64,000 bases of DNA from Panicum virgatum (Eukaryota > Streptophyta > Magnoliopsida > Poales > Poaceae). Positions within the stretch are counted from its first letter, which is position 1. Each line of letters begins with the position of its first letter. Where the stretch lies: positions 20,122,733 to 20,186,732 of the forward strand of contig NC_053149.1 in assembly GCF_016808335.1 (NCBI RefSeq), in the 5' to 3' direction. Of this stretch, positions 32,953 through 44,027 are shown piece after piece. The notes under the pieces were generated by a model. The model had not been told where the DNA came from. It saw nothing but the letters and a program-made list of their open reading frames with translations, and did not search any database. The position numbers and the translations under genes were made by a program.

Positions 32953-33582
32953 TAGGGATGGCAACGGATCGGGTACGGTGTAGGTAGAGTAAATACCCGC
33001 TTGTGATAATACCCAAAACTCTAAGGTATACCCGTACCCGCGTAGTCTCGCAGGTAAATTTTATATCAGTACCTGTCCGGTTACCCATCGGATATATTAA
33101 TGATAGCATAAATAACCAATTATTTGGTCATACAGACTAGCAAGTTTTGAATTTATCGCCATACAAGTGAATGCAAGACATTAATAAAATAGAGAACTAA
33201 ATGATTCATCATGCACCGTATTTTTCTTATCTTCAGCATTTATTTTGCAATTGTATGTAAGTAAATGCGTACAACTCTATTTATATATTTCATCTAAAAA
33301 ATGCAATAATGATGCATACACTTTACTAAAAAAAATAAGCAAAATGTTAATGCCATTTTCATATCTATTAGTTCACACAATCCCATTATCAGTCTATGTA
33401 GTTCATACAATCACATGAAAATGAGATATAAATTTTGAGAATGATATGATTCACTAGATTATTAATTGCATTCAGTACTCATACTCACTAGTAAAATTCT
33501 ATACCTGTACCAGCAGGTAAACTTTCATACCCATACACTCACCCATCGGACCGGGTACCCGTGGGTAAAATTGCCATCCCTA
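32953..33582. mobile_element. Non-autonomous hAT-like element with TACCCG-rich ends
   Basis: The ends TAGGGATGGCAA (32953-32964) and TTGCCATCCCTA (33571-33582) are exact inverted repeats. GGGTA/TACCCG motifs cluster near both ends and the centre is AT-rich. No 8-bp duplication is seen at these borders, so the insertion is old or the flanks were altered. It is assigned to the same superfamily as the elements at 17.4 and 41.3 kb by its ends. Confidence 0.65.
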
Positions 33583-33657
33583 TATATGGGTTAATCATTG
33601 AATCCAGTGTAAGCAAACTAGTCAGTGAAGTCAAGGGTAGTAACAAAGGGCGGATTT

Positions 33658-33728
33658 AAGGGGGCGGGGGTTGGGGGGGGGGGGGGGGGTGGAGTGGGGT
33701 GGTGGTGGTGGCGGCGGTGGTGGGTGTA
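33658..33728 (+). repeat. G-rich tract with long G run
   Basis: A run of about 16 G at 33674-33689, preceded by GGGGGCGGGGG and followed by GGAGTGGGGTGGTGGTGGTGG. Several G-quadruplex arrangements are possible. It lies between a hAT-like element and a micro-hAT copy. Confidence 0.7.
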
Positions 33729-33788
33729 GGGGCTCCAGTCCCCGTACTGTCCGAGAACTCCATGGGAGGTAAAGTGGAACTGTGGAAG

Positions 33789-33964
33789 CAGGGATGGAAA
33801 CGGTAAGAAAATAGGAAAATGGTTATCCGAGATATCCGAAGCCGTATCCGTATGAATCTGATCTGTTTTCATCCTAAGGGATGGAAACTGGAAGGAAACA
33901 AAAATACGGTTATCCGAGATATCCGAATCTGTATCTGTGCGAATCCTATCCGTTTTCATTCTTA
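33789..33964. mobile_element. 176-bp internally duplicated hAT-like MITE
   Basis: The ends are CAGGGATGGAAACGG and the complement of CCGTTTTCATTCTTA. The flanks TGTGGAAG (33781-33788) and TGTGGATG (33965-33972) match in 7 of 8 bases. The inside is a direct duplication of about 90 bases, each containing GGTTATCCGAGATATCCGAA and a GGGATGGAAAC start. Confidence 0.65.
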
Positions 33965-33972
33965 TGTGGATG

Positions 33973-35060
33973 GAGGAGAAGAGATGGAAAAAGAAGAAGA
34001 AAATAGGAAAAAGGTGAGTGGAGACGGAGGATGAAGGAATTGGCTTGTTCACTCCAAATCTGCCTCGGCCACTGCTTGTAACGCGAAAAGATCAAATCAT
34101 CTTAGTGATTATTCCCTCCATTCTCGAATATATGTCCCTTATGTCAAGCAAATTAGCTTATTTTCGAACTGACTCGCTTGCCCTGATCTTCTATATTTAA
34201 GGCTGAAAGATAAATATAATCTTGTGGCATAGCTTGGCTCCTCGATATTAATGGGCTGCCTTAGCTTGACGCAATCATCAATTGCAAACAGGCTACGTGG
34301 AGGGCGCGGCAATGTCGTGGCGCGGCGACAGCGACGACACGGCGCGGCAAGACGGCGATGGTGCGGCAGGCGGCGCGGCTACCGGTGACGGCACCTCGAC
34401 CTCGGTACGGATGGGTGTCGAGCGACGAGCGACGTGGTTATAGTGTCAGTATTCATGTTGATTGGTCGAACAAAGTTATTGGCGACGGCGACAGTGTCTT
34501 TGTGTGGAAGAAATCGGCAATGAGCCACTGCTTCATTTCCCTCTAATCTAAACAGACATGAGCCGTTGCTGCTCTAAACTGTCATCTGCTATGGACTTAA
34601 CATAACAATTCGGGGCCTCCAATTCTGGAGGCCCTGTGCCGTCTCGCACGTGCCCTTGGACGGGCTCGAGTAAGCTAGCCATCAGCTCCGATCACACGAA
34701 CACGATGCAAAAGTATCATGTAAGAAAAGAAAATGGAGCTGGAGGATGTGAATGGAGGGAGCAAAGCTTTGGCTCCTCGGTATCCTTGACGCAATCATCA
34801 GTGCCGGTCACCCCGGAGCAGACGACAACGGCACCTCACGCCGCCATGATTGCAGTGCGCGTTACTCCCTCAACCGTGTCAGACTGACCGAGCAAGAGCA
34901 AATTTGCTCCCTCCTCGTTTCTTATGTCCTCTCTGTCTACAATGTCAAACAATACATTTGTAGTATCAAACAATATATTTACTCTTTCATTTACTCCTTC
35001 CACTGTGGACGGAAATGGCCAAACGAGTAGCTCCATCCGTCCCCTACCCTCTTCCCCAAC
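33973..35060. other. Intergenic DNA upstream of GDSL gene 2
   Basis: No gene recognised. 'TTGGCTCCTCG' and 'CTTGACGCAATCATCA' occur at 34227/34266 and again at 34769/34786, an old local duplication. Confidence 0.4.
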
Positions 35061-35070
35061 TCGTACACCG

Positions 35071-35080
35071 CATATATACG
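35071..35080 (+). promoter_or_regulatory. TATA-like box of GDSL gene 2
   Basis: CATATATACG, about 165 bases before the ATG at 35243. Confidence 0.5.
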
Positions 35081-35242
35081 GCCACCCCAGTTCCCACAGA
35101 ATCCGGCGGTACTGCCAGTGGCAGACAGCGACCGCCACCTCTCTCTCCTTCCGCGCCGCAGCACCTCACGTGCCGCGCGGACAGACAGGGGCCGAGCCAA
35201 GCCAAGCCAGCGCCCCGCGCCCACGCGACGCCGCGGTCACCA

Positions 35243-38200
35243 ATGTCGGCGGGGGCGGCGGCGGGTGCGGCCGGACGAACCTTGCTTCCAGCGTCTGTAC
35301 TGCTGATGGCTCTGGAGCTGCTGGTGCTCGCGATGCCGGCGGCGGCGGGCTCCGGGTTCAGGTGCCGCCCGGGCTCCCGGCCGGTGCTGTTCAACTTCGG
35401 CGACTCCAACTCGGACACCGGCGGCATGGCGGCGGCCCGGGGGTGGCACCTCACGCGCCCGGAGGGCCGCGCCTTCTTCCCGCGCCCCACCGGCCGCTTC
35501 TGCGACGGCCGCCTCACCATCGACTTCCTCTGTGAGTCCACTTCCACTCCGCGGCGCCGCCCATGCGTTCCTACCCTATCGAATCCCCAAACTTGCATTC
35601 TGGTCTTGAGAGCGTTCAGTTCTTTTTCCGAACCAGTACTCTTTACCTCCGATTGAATCCGTGTCTGCATTTTTGTGACATCGTTCTTGTGACTGGAAAA
35701 GTGAGAACAAGCTAATACCGAACGGCATCTCCAGCAACAGTAGGAGTATCTTTGTAGCAGCTCTTGCACTCTCCGGAGGCTACAGAGTGAGTCACCGACA
35801 GACGGCATTCATTGGCAGCCGGCCAGCAGCTGTTGTCCTTCCAAACTGCAGATGCGGTTGGGATCCTTGGTGTCCACAGTCCATAGTATCAGGTGTAAAT
35901 GCCCAACTTAATCATGTCTACTGCCCAGTGCCCACCACCACCAGAGTGCACTCACACTCAGCCACTAAGCACTACGGCTAATTAGGATGATCTTGGCCTG
36001 TCATGTGAAGCACTCCGGAGCAGTCTACCTTACCTGGTCCCTGTGATCCTGTCCCTTCAGTATATAGTTTCATTTAGTCCCCTGTCCTTGTGATTTGTGA
36101 ACTAGAGTAATATGGTTCCAGCTATTACTGCAAACTCTGCCCCAGCAGCTGCTTAACAGGGGAGAGGGCGAACAAAAATGTCTCTCCCCCTCTCAATATT
36201 TCCAGTGACTCCGTATTAATAATGTTGTTTGTTGCTGGGCGCGTGAGGACAGTCCATCATGCCCAAACTTTGCAAGGATGGACAGAAACGAGACCGGTGG
36301 TGCTACTAATACATCAGCTCTTTTCTTTTTTCTTTTTTGCTGTGAGCATTCAATACCCGTGTGCTTTCCTTTTGAATGGGGCAGCCTGGACCTGGATCCA
36401 TGAACTGGTGGCATTCATTCACTTACGGCCTCAGTGCAGCTGCTGCACATGGCCACATGCCCTCAGCTGCACTCGGTGTAGCAGTAGCACCCTTGAACTC
36501 TTTCGAAGAAAAGGAGTATAAAAGGAGTATGATTTTGGTATCTGAATTGGATACATAGACTTATAATTGTTTTGTTACTAGTTCCATACCATTATGATAT
36601 ACATATTACTGTTTGCACCTTATAGTGGAGGGCTGAACTTGCTCACATAAGAAAACGGTGAAATCAATTTCATGTCTAACCTGATTTATCTAAAAAAATG
36701 GGGGCAACTCTTTCAAGACACTTCCTTTTTTAAGAGAAACTCGATTCTATGGTTTTCATTAATCGGCAAGCCTTTCCAATTTATCCTGCTCCAGCTGCAT
36801 CTTGTAATCTGCACATGCTCGTCTTCTGTACTGATTGAAGTTCATCAAGGACTTCAGAATAATCCCAAATAATTTGCCATGTTGTTCCATATACTATCTT
36901 GCAAACACTTTTGGAATATAGAGGTACACCAACAACGCTGGAGTTTTTGAATGAGGCATATGATTGAGTTATAACTGTCGGCTAAATGCAAGGCTTGTGA
37001 CTGTGTGAGTAAAAGAAACCTTGGCAGTCATATCATATTGCACAACACCGTCAGATAAATGCATGGTTTTTAGGTACTATGTTGTCCGCAAAACTGCATT
37101 GTACCTTCATATAGCTCTGTTCTTCAACCTTGTAATTTGATCAGGATTGTGTCTCTTCCATTCCATGTACATGAGAAACACTAATCAATGCTAGGAATAG
37201 ATCTTCTTGCTAACATTGAGTTTGGTCCAAATGTCATCCAGGTGAAAGCTTGAACATCAGCTATTTGAGCCCATTTTTGAAGGCGTTGGGTTCCAATTAT
37301 ACCAGCGGTGCAAATTTCGCCAGTGCTGGTGCAGCAACACAACCACGAGATGTTCCGTTTGCGTTGCACATACAAGTCCAGGAATTCTTATACTTCAGAG
37401 ATAGATCATTGGAACTCATCGATCAAGGTTTGTTGAACTCTGATCAATCCCTCTCTCTTGAATCGATCAGTACAAATTGAGCGAAGATGAGAACCACTTA
37501 CACTGAGTGAGAGCTCCAGAACCTTGACCATACCTTCTCTATCTGTTAAATACAGGTCTGAGTGGTCCAATTGATGCACAAGGATTCCAAAATGCTCTAT
37601 ATATGATTGACATAGGTCAGAATGATGTTAACGCTCGTCTGTCCAACTTGCCGTATGATCAAGTTGTTGCCAAATTCCCACCAATACTTGCTGAGATTAA
37701 GGATGCTGTTCAGGTAAAATATTCCTTTTTATCAGTTTGTTGCATAAATGATTTTGACTATTACATTCTTATTGGATACCTTAACCAGGAATCCTCTTTA
37801 CACCTGTTCTTCTGAAGCATAAACTTTTTAAATGATGATTTCATCTGTAATTTCTAATACCTATTTAGATTGCAAGTTCATGTTAAGCACAGTAGCACAC
37901 TACCCATCTCTGTTCCTTTTGTTTTTGTCAAACTCAGACTCTGTATAGCAACGGGAGCCGAAACTTTTGGATACACGGGACGGGTGCTCTCGGTTGCCTG
38001 CCTCAGAAGCTTGCCATACCGAGGAAAAATGACAGCGATCTTGATCAGTATGGCTGTCTCAAGACCTACAACAGAGCTGCAGTTGCATTCAACGCAGCGC
38101 TGAGCAGCCTCTGCGATCAGCTTAGTGCGCAGATGAAAGATGCGACGATAGTGTACACCGATCTATTCCCCATCAAGTATGATCTGGTTGCCAACCACAC

Positions 38201-38552
38201 TAAATATGGTGAGCAAACAAAAATATGTTCACTTTCGTTTCCGACTGTATACTCGCACACAGAATCCGACAATTCAGAAACCCTTGGTCACTCGCTTGAT
38301 TAACATTTCTGCTCTTCAGGCTTCGACAAGCCGCTGATGACATGCTGTGGGTACGGAGGGCCTCCCTACAACTACGATTTCAACAAGGGCTGCCAGTCTA
38401 AGGATGTGATGGCCTACGACGACGGCTCTAAGTTTGTCAGCTGGGACGGCGTGTACCTCACGGAGGCAGCCAATGCTGTCGTGGCCAAAGCCATACTGAG
38501 TTCTCAGTACTCCAAACCCAGCCTCAAGTTCGATCAGTTCTGCAGGGTCTGA
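35243..38552 (+). CDS. GDSL esterase/lipase-like, C-terminal catalytic His replaced by Tyr (gene 2 of 3)
   Basis: Exons 35243-35531, 37242-37427, 37556-37713, 37938-38208 and 38320-38552 splice to 378 residues. A strong signal peptide covers residues 1-37 (hydrophobic core VLLMALELLVLAM). Block I is FNFGDSNSDTGG with Ser55. Block III is IGQNDVN. The C-terminal block reads SWDGVYLTEAAN: Asp344 is present, but the expected catalytic His is Tyr347 (codon TAC). Splicing, length and Cys positions (TCCGYGGPP) are otherwise intact, so this is not obvious decay. Activity may be reduced, altered or lost. Intron phases match the other two genes, and exon 2 is 186 bases in all three. ATG 35243 is chosen because it directly precedes the signal peptide. 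An in-frame ATG at 35015 would add 76 residues in front of it. Exons 2-5 are less GC-rich than in the paralogues. Confidence 0.9.
35532..37241. other. Large first intron of GDSL gene 2
   Basis: 1.71 kb between the Cys codon halves T|GT at the same position as in the paralogues, whose first introns are 0.6-0.7 kb. No transposon with clean ends and no other gene is visible. Confidence 0.6.
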
Positions 38553-40019
38553 TACTTTGTTCATATCTGATACTGTACTAGTTTAGGCAAATTGCATGGA
38601 GACAGCTGGCAATGGCATGTCAAAGTCTAAAAGTCCGGAGATGGTTGAAAGAAATTGATTACCTGGTTTATTTACAGGGAGAGTGAAATCAGTGCAAATA
38701 TTAATTTGTTGTCCCACCACAAAATGCCACCTGAAATGAGTTGCCTGTTTGATGAATGTGAAGGTGAACTGTCAACTAGAAGGGGTGTGTCTTGTTTGCC
38801 TGAGAAATCGCAGGAGAGGTTGAAATGTTGCTGGGCCGAATGCCCCTTTGAAACTTTGATAAACATTTATACGATTTGAGTTCATACTTAGGTCACCTTT
38901 TGTCCAGGGGTTGTAACCATAATTCTGGATGATGCTCTAGGAGGGTTGAAACGAAAGCAGTTTCGCCCTGTGTTTCTGTGTCAAATAATTCGCCTTGTTC
39001 GTAGTTGACATTATTTTCTTGTCCCTGTTTAATCTGTTCTTCTGTGGTGTGTTAGCGTGCGATCTGTTATGGGCTTTTTTTTTTTGAGAAATCTGTTATG
39101 GTTTTATGGCCATAGGGGAGGATTGGGCGCCTAAAGAAGTGCAGCAGAATGTCTTTGATGTTCTATGTGTGCGCGTATGGGCTGGAGTGGGCGTTATGTG
39201 GTTGTAGACGTGAATAGTAGATGGGCAAGTGTGGAGGCCCAAATGTGACCAGAGCCCACCTGGATGGTGTAAATCTCGACGAGCAGGTGTGACTGACGAG
39301 CAGGTGTGACTGAAGCGGGTGTGGAATAAACCAAATTTGGTTCGAAATTTTCCGCGACCCAGAAGGATTGGATAGTAAATCGGTTATTATTTTTAGATAT
39401 TTGAATATTTTATTAATACGGATTCGTTCAAATAATTCGGACCGTCAAGTCGGATACAAGATTAATATAGTTAAATCGACCAAATATATATATATATTAA
39501 TAAACATCTAATTTAATCTCTATGAAACTTATAATTAATTCATGTCAAATAAAAAAAAATCTAGCATCAAATTTTTTTCTAAAATGAAACCCAGAATCTA
39601 AGAGGCTATTGAGGCTCTAACCACCAGGTTACAGACCATTTCACTTTAAAATAAAATAAAACCTACCTATTAGTATTCTTTTTACACTTATTTATTATTT
39701 ATTTTTAGTTTAGTTCGAGGAGTAAACTCGAATTATAGCAATAATTCGAATCATAGCAATTATACATATGTTGCGACGTTGTGCGCGCGCACCCACATCA
39801 CATGCTGATTAAATACGCGCACGGGAAGAAAAAGGGGACGATCAGTCAGAAGAATAGAGAAGAATGGGCGACGCCCGGAAGCCCCGCAGTGCCCAATAAC
39901 TGCCCAACCCACAAAACGGAGGCTGGAGGCTGCCACACGGGCACGGGAGGCTAACCTTTCCTTTCCGTCCACATCTGCCACTGACCGAGGCTGAGCAAGC
40001 GACCACACGCGATCAATAT
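38553..40019. other. 3' flank of GDSL gene 2 and intergenic DNA
   Basis: No gene. GACGAGCAGGTGTGACT is repeated in tandem near 39277-39312. 39350-39760 is AT-rich with 'tcgaattatagcaa/ttcgaatcatagcaa' repeats. Confidence 0.4.
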
Positions 40020-40833
40020 CAGCTTGTGGGCGGCCGCGCCCAATGTTATCTGGGCGCATTACGCTACGCTACGCCGGCACGGCAGGCACTACTACTGGAT
40101 CCATCTATCCGATGCAGACGCACCACGCTAGCTACTGGCCAAGCAGGTGATGACGCCCGTAGAGGGGCAGAGGCTTGCGGGCGGTTGCGGCGAGCCGAGC
40201 ACCCGCGGCCGCTTACTTCACGGTTGCACGCGCTTGTCCCGGCCGGAGCGAGTGTGTGTACACGTCGTCCGTGCGTATCCAACAGGCAACAGGACAGCTG
40301 TCTCTTGCCCCGATCCGGCCGTTACGTCTCGGTAGCCCGACCATGTTCTTCTTGCGTACGCCAAGGGCCACACCATCAGTGGATTCCAAGGAGGGGCCGG
40401 AAGAGCAAGGGAAAGCGAGCCGATAACCATGGCCGCGATGGCATGATGACGGCGCAGGTGCGTGGTGGTGTCTCTGCCTCCGTACGCCGCACGTTTGGAA
40501 TCGCCCTTCGTGACCTTCGAGCTTCCCGTCCTCGGGATCGATCCGAGACGAATTTTGCTAATCGGTCGCTCGATTTTTAATCTGTGACGCTTAATCGATG
40601 ATGTTTTCTGAAACTGTCACAGACGCTGCTTTATGATGATTTTCTAGTGAAACTGTCACGTAGGCAAAGCTATTTACGCCTTATTCACGGCACCTATAAT
40701 GAAATTATTTTGAAAATAACACTTTGACAATGGTGAAACTGGTGAGGAAGCTATAACAAACAGACTCTAGAACGTTACTTCTTGCTTGCTTGTAGTTGTT
40801 GTCTTTTGATGTATCTACTGGGTTTTAATTGAA
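40020..40833. other. GC-rich then mixed intergenic DNA
   Basis: An open frame at 40026-40580 is long but has no recognisable domain and no signal of splicing or start context. I regard it as compositional. Nothing else is seen to 40833. Confidence 0.35.
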
Positions 40834-41214
40834 GGCAACGTATCTAGTGCAAACCAAGGACCTTGTGCAAACCTGTGCAAACCTACTAAACAAAGTTTTA
40901 AAAAATTCTGAAAAAAATCATGAATGTGCTTCTCAGATTACATCATCTATATATAAAATTTCATGGTCAAATTCGTCTTACTCTAGAAGTTACAAAAAAG
41001 ACAAATTTGAGATGCATTTGAACCATTATTGTTGTCAAAAAATTTGTCTTTTTTGTAACTTTTAGAGTAAGATGAATTTGACCATAAAATTTTGTATATA
41101 GATGAGGTAAGTTGAGAAGCACATTCATGATTTTTTTCAGAATTTTTTGAAACTTTTTTTAGTAGGTTTGCACGGATTTGCGCAAGATCCTTAGTTTGCA
41201 CCAGATACGTTCCC
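40834..41214. mobile_element. Mutator-like foldback MITE
   Basis: 381 bases made almost entirely of two inverted arms of about 165-175 bases. The ends are GGCAACGTATCT and the complement of AGATACGTTCCC. A perfect 9-bp duplication TTAATTGAA flanks it (40825-40833 and 41215-41223), the size made by Mutator-like transposases. The transcript of either strand would form one long hairpin, a possible source of small RNAs. Open frames inside are mirror images and not genes. Confidence 0.9.
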
Positions 41215-41324
41215 TTAATTGAAAGTACAACGTGAGCTACTAGACATTAGATTTGATGTAGAACTACTTACCTAATTATATTTATTGCAAAGAACAAGGG
41301 GGATTATTTTTTTTTGCACCGTTG

Positions 41325-41803
41325 TAAGGACGGCAACGGGTCGGGTTCGGATCGGGTGGAGTCTCCGTGCACCCAAAACCGAAACCCGAAATCGAAACCC
41401 GAACCCGAACCCGAAACCGATTCGGGTGGAAATCCATCACCAAAACCAAACCCGCGGATACCCGAAACCCGAATAGATACCCGAAACCCGCAGATAAATA
41501 TACACATATTCACATGTATAAACAAGATGCAACAAATAATAAATATTTTCATGACTCAACTTTCAATAAATTTAATAGTCTAAGTAAACAAATTATCATT
41601 AACATATTATAAAACATGAGTTTTAATTCCAAATAATTTATTTCGGATATCCACGGGTGGAAACCAAAACCCGAAACCAAACCCGAAACCGAACCCGAAC
41701 CCGAACCTGAAAACCGTGGGCGAAAAACCAACACCAAACCCGAAACCCGAAAAAACCGAAATCCGCGGATACCCACACCAAACCCGATCCGCTGCCATCT
41801 CTA
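41325..41803. mobile_element. Non-autonomous hAT element with AACCCG-rich ends
   Basis: The ends are TAAGGACGGCAACGG and the complement of CCGCTGCCATCTCTA. The 8-bp duplication CACCGTTG lies at 41317-41324 and 41804-41811. Both arms consist of AACCCGAA/ACCCGAAACC repeats in inverted orientation. The middle (41510-41640) is AT-rich. Arm length and TIR agree with the elements at 17.4 and 33.0 kb, but the arm repeat differs. Confidence 0.85.
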
Positions 41804-41811
41804 CACCGTTG

Positions 41812-43828
41812 TTAGGGGGTGCCCCTGCTAGCCCCCCTGGCTCCACCGTTGCACACCATCTCGAACCATACCAGCCTACCGGGGCGTAATCACGCTGGAT
41901 ATATATTTTCCCCGCCCACGTGTTACGTGTATAAGCAAAGCCCTACCTCCATCTCTATACAATTAAGGGCAAACATGTTTGTTGGTGCTGCCTAACTGAC
42001 GGATATCATGCATTGCCACGTAATATTAAGACGACTTAACAAACAACTCCTACGATGGATTATCTTTCAAATCATCTTGTAGCGATTGCCCAATCTTTTA
42101 ATTTTGTACATAGAAAAAAAAAGAATAATATGATTTACATAGCAACCACGACTCAATGATGAGAAATTCATCTCATAGTCCTCAATTACAAACTTTTGAG
42201 ACGCTGCGAATCAACCATCAAGTTCTCACTCCTCCCTCAATCTTTTCGATACCATAAAAAATCATATGTTAAACTATAAGAGACAATCTATAAGACTGCC
42301 GCCGTATAACAACATACTGAAGGGTCGGCTATTGATTTCCACACGTTAAACCATAAGTCTCTAGCCAAAAGACCTAAATACTATTGCAGAATCTGTCATT
42401 GCAACACTCCGTCACTGCTGGTTTGAACCGAACCAGTGGTCATATGTTCGACGGTTATTAGTGCTGGATCGTAATATGACCCGGCTCCTTCTCTCCCCAG
42501 CCTCTCCTCATCCCTCGATCCTTCTTTCTTTATCCTTCTTTCATCCCTTCCTCTCCCGTCTAGTCCTTCCTCTCCCCCGTTGACACCACCCCTGCAGTCT
42601 CTCCCTTCCCCTCACCTCCACCACCTTCCTCGCTGCCTCCTCTCCCTTCCTCCGCCCCTCCTCTCTCATCTCCCGCCTCCCCTCCTCTCTCCACCACCCC
42701 CTTGCTTCCTAGCCGCACCTCACCAGTCATGTGGGGCCACAGACGCGGAGCAGCGTAAGATGCCTGTTTTTTATATTTATTTTGCTTTTTGAATAGGGTA
42801 TCACCACCGTATTGGTCTAACCTATCAGTACACCTAACATAAATCCAATAAGCACTCGAATCGGCGGTGATGTCATTTTGAACTGGCTGCGATGAAGCGC
42901 TGGGGTAGTGAAACACTGATTGCTGAAGGCGTTAGAGGGGTGCAAAATCATGAGTCCCTGTCCAGATGAGTGTCGCTAGGGTCCTGAAGATCTTTCAGTC
43001 GCAAAACTAATTCTGTGGCTGACCGCTGCAAACACATGTCCCGGTCGACACAAGCGCTGCCCCTCCCACTGCCCAATCTTATCTCCTTTTCGGCTACCCA
43101 TTCTTATCTTAATTTTCTTTCTCTTTCATACTTCTCTCTCATCCAAGCATTGTCAGGCCCGGTGGCATGGGAGCCTAGAGACTGGTGAGCGCGATGCGCT
43201 CCCGCCCCGGCAGCGCGGCGGCCTACAACCCAGCAACACGGCGCGAGGGAAGCGCCGGCGAGCGGCACACTGGAGGCCCAGCGGACCAGCAGGGATAGGG
43301 AGCATCGGCGGCGGGAGACACGCCGCGGGGAGCTCCTCGGCGGAGCTCTCCAGCGTACATCTGTTTTTTTCTTTTCTATTTTTTATTTGTTGAAATTTTG
43401 ATTCCAAAATTTTGTGTTCAATAACTTTTTATAAATTTTCATTCTCTAAATTTTGTCCCTCAGTTTTTCTGTTTCGAAAATTATATCTCCAATTTTTTTC
43501 CACACTGTTCGAAATATTTTTAGTTCGCAAATTTCTTTGATTTAAAAATTTTGTTTGGCCAAATTTGTCTTTGCATAATGATTTTGTACATAAAATTTTT
43601 TTATGTACGGTTGCAGAAATTTGTTTGATGAATTTTGTTATATATTTGTAAATAAAATTATGTACAAACTTTTTTTAAGGGTTAATTATGTACATACTAG
43701 GAGTACAGATTATGTGTATGGAGTGACTGATGATGGGGTGGAAGATCGTGCATCCGTAGCACGCGGACCAGAATTGTCTGCGACCGGACGGAGCGCTCCT
43801 CAGGGAGCTCCTCAGGGAGTTACTCAAC
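41812..43828. other. Intergenic DNA
   Basis: No gene. A pyrimidine-rich block (42480-42715) is full of CCTCTCC/CTTCC motifs. 43140-43360 is GC-rich and 43370-43680 is AT-rich with many AATTTTG words. Short open frames (42560-42916 minus, 43153-43407 minus) look compositional. Confidence 0.45.
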
Positions 43829-44009
43829 AAAAAAAGGCGTACCCAGTGCCGTAGGCTTCCCGTACTGTGTGGGGTCTGGGGAAGGGTTGTTTTTAAGCCC
43901 CAAGCCTTACCCACACAAATGTGCAGCAAATGTGCAGAGGCTGGAGCTCGAACCCGAGACCTTCCGGTTACAGACGGTAGGCTCTACCGCTGCACCAGGC
44001 CCGCCCTTC
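43829..44009 (-). mobile_element. tRNA-derived SINE (Au-SINE-like)
   Basis: Read on the minus strand, the 5' part has a pol III A box (TGGTGCAGCGG, complement of 43987-43997) and a B box (GGTCTCGGGTTCGAGCTC, complement of 43944-43961). The 3' end is a run of T. A target duplication CTCAGGGAG(T/C)TACTCAAC flanks it at 43811-43828 and 44010-44027, with one mismatch. Length about 181 bases. The A and B boxes, size and poly(T) end are those of plant Au-type SINEs. Confidence 0.88.
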
Positions 44010-44027
44010 CTCAGGGAGCTACTCAAC

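Noticed and set aside
40026..40580. A 184-codon plus-strand open frame
   Set aside because: No domain, Arg-rich composition, and competing frames on both strands.
40829..41201. Two nearly identical short proteins on opposite strands
   Set aside because: Mirror images produced by the two arms of the foldback MITE, not genes.
43940..44000. tRNA-like A and B boxes
   Set aside because: Not a tRNA gene: no complete cloverleaf and flanked by a target duplication, so it is a SINE.
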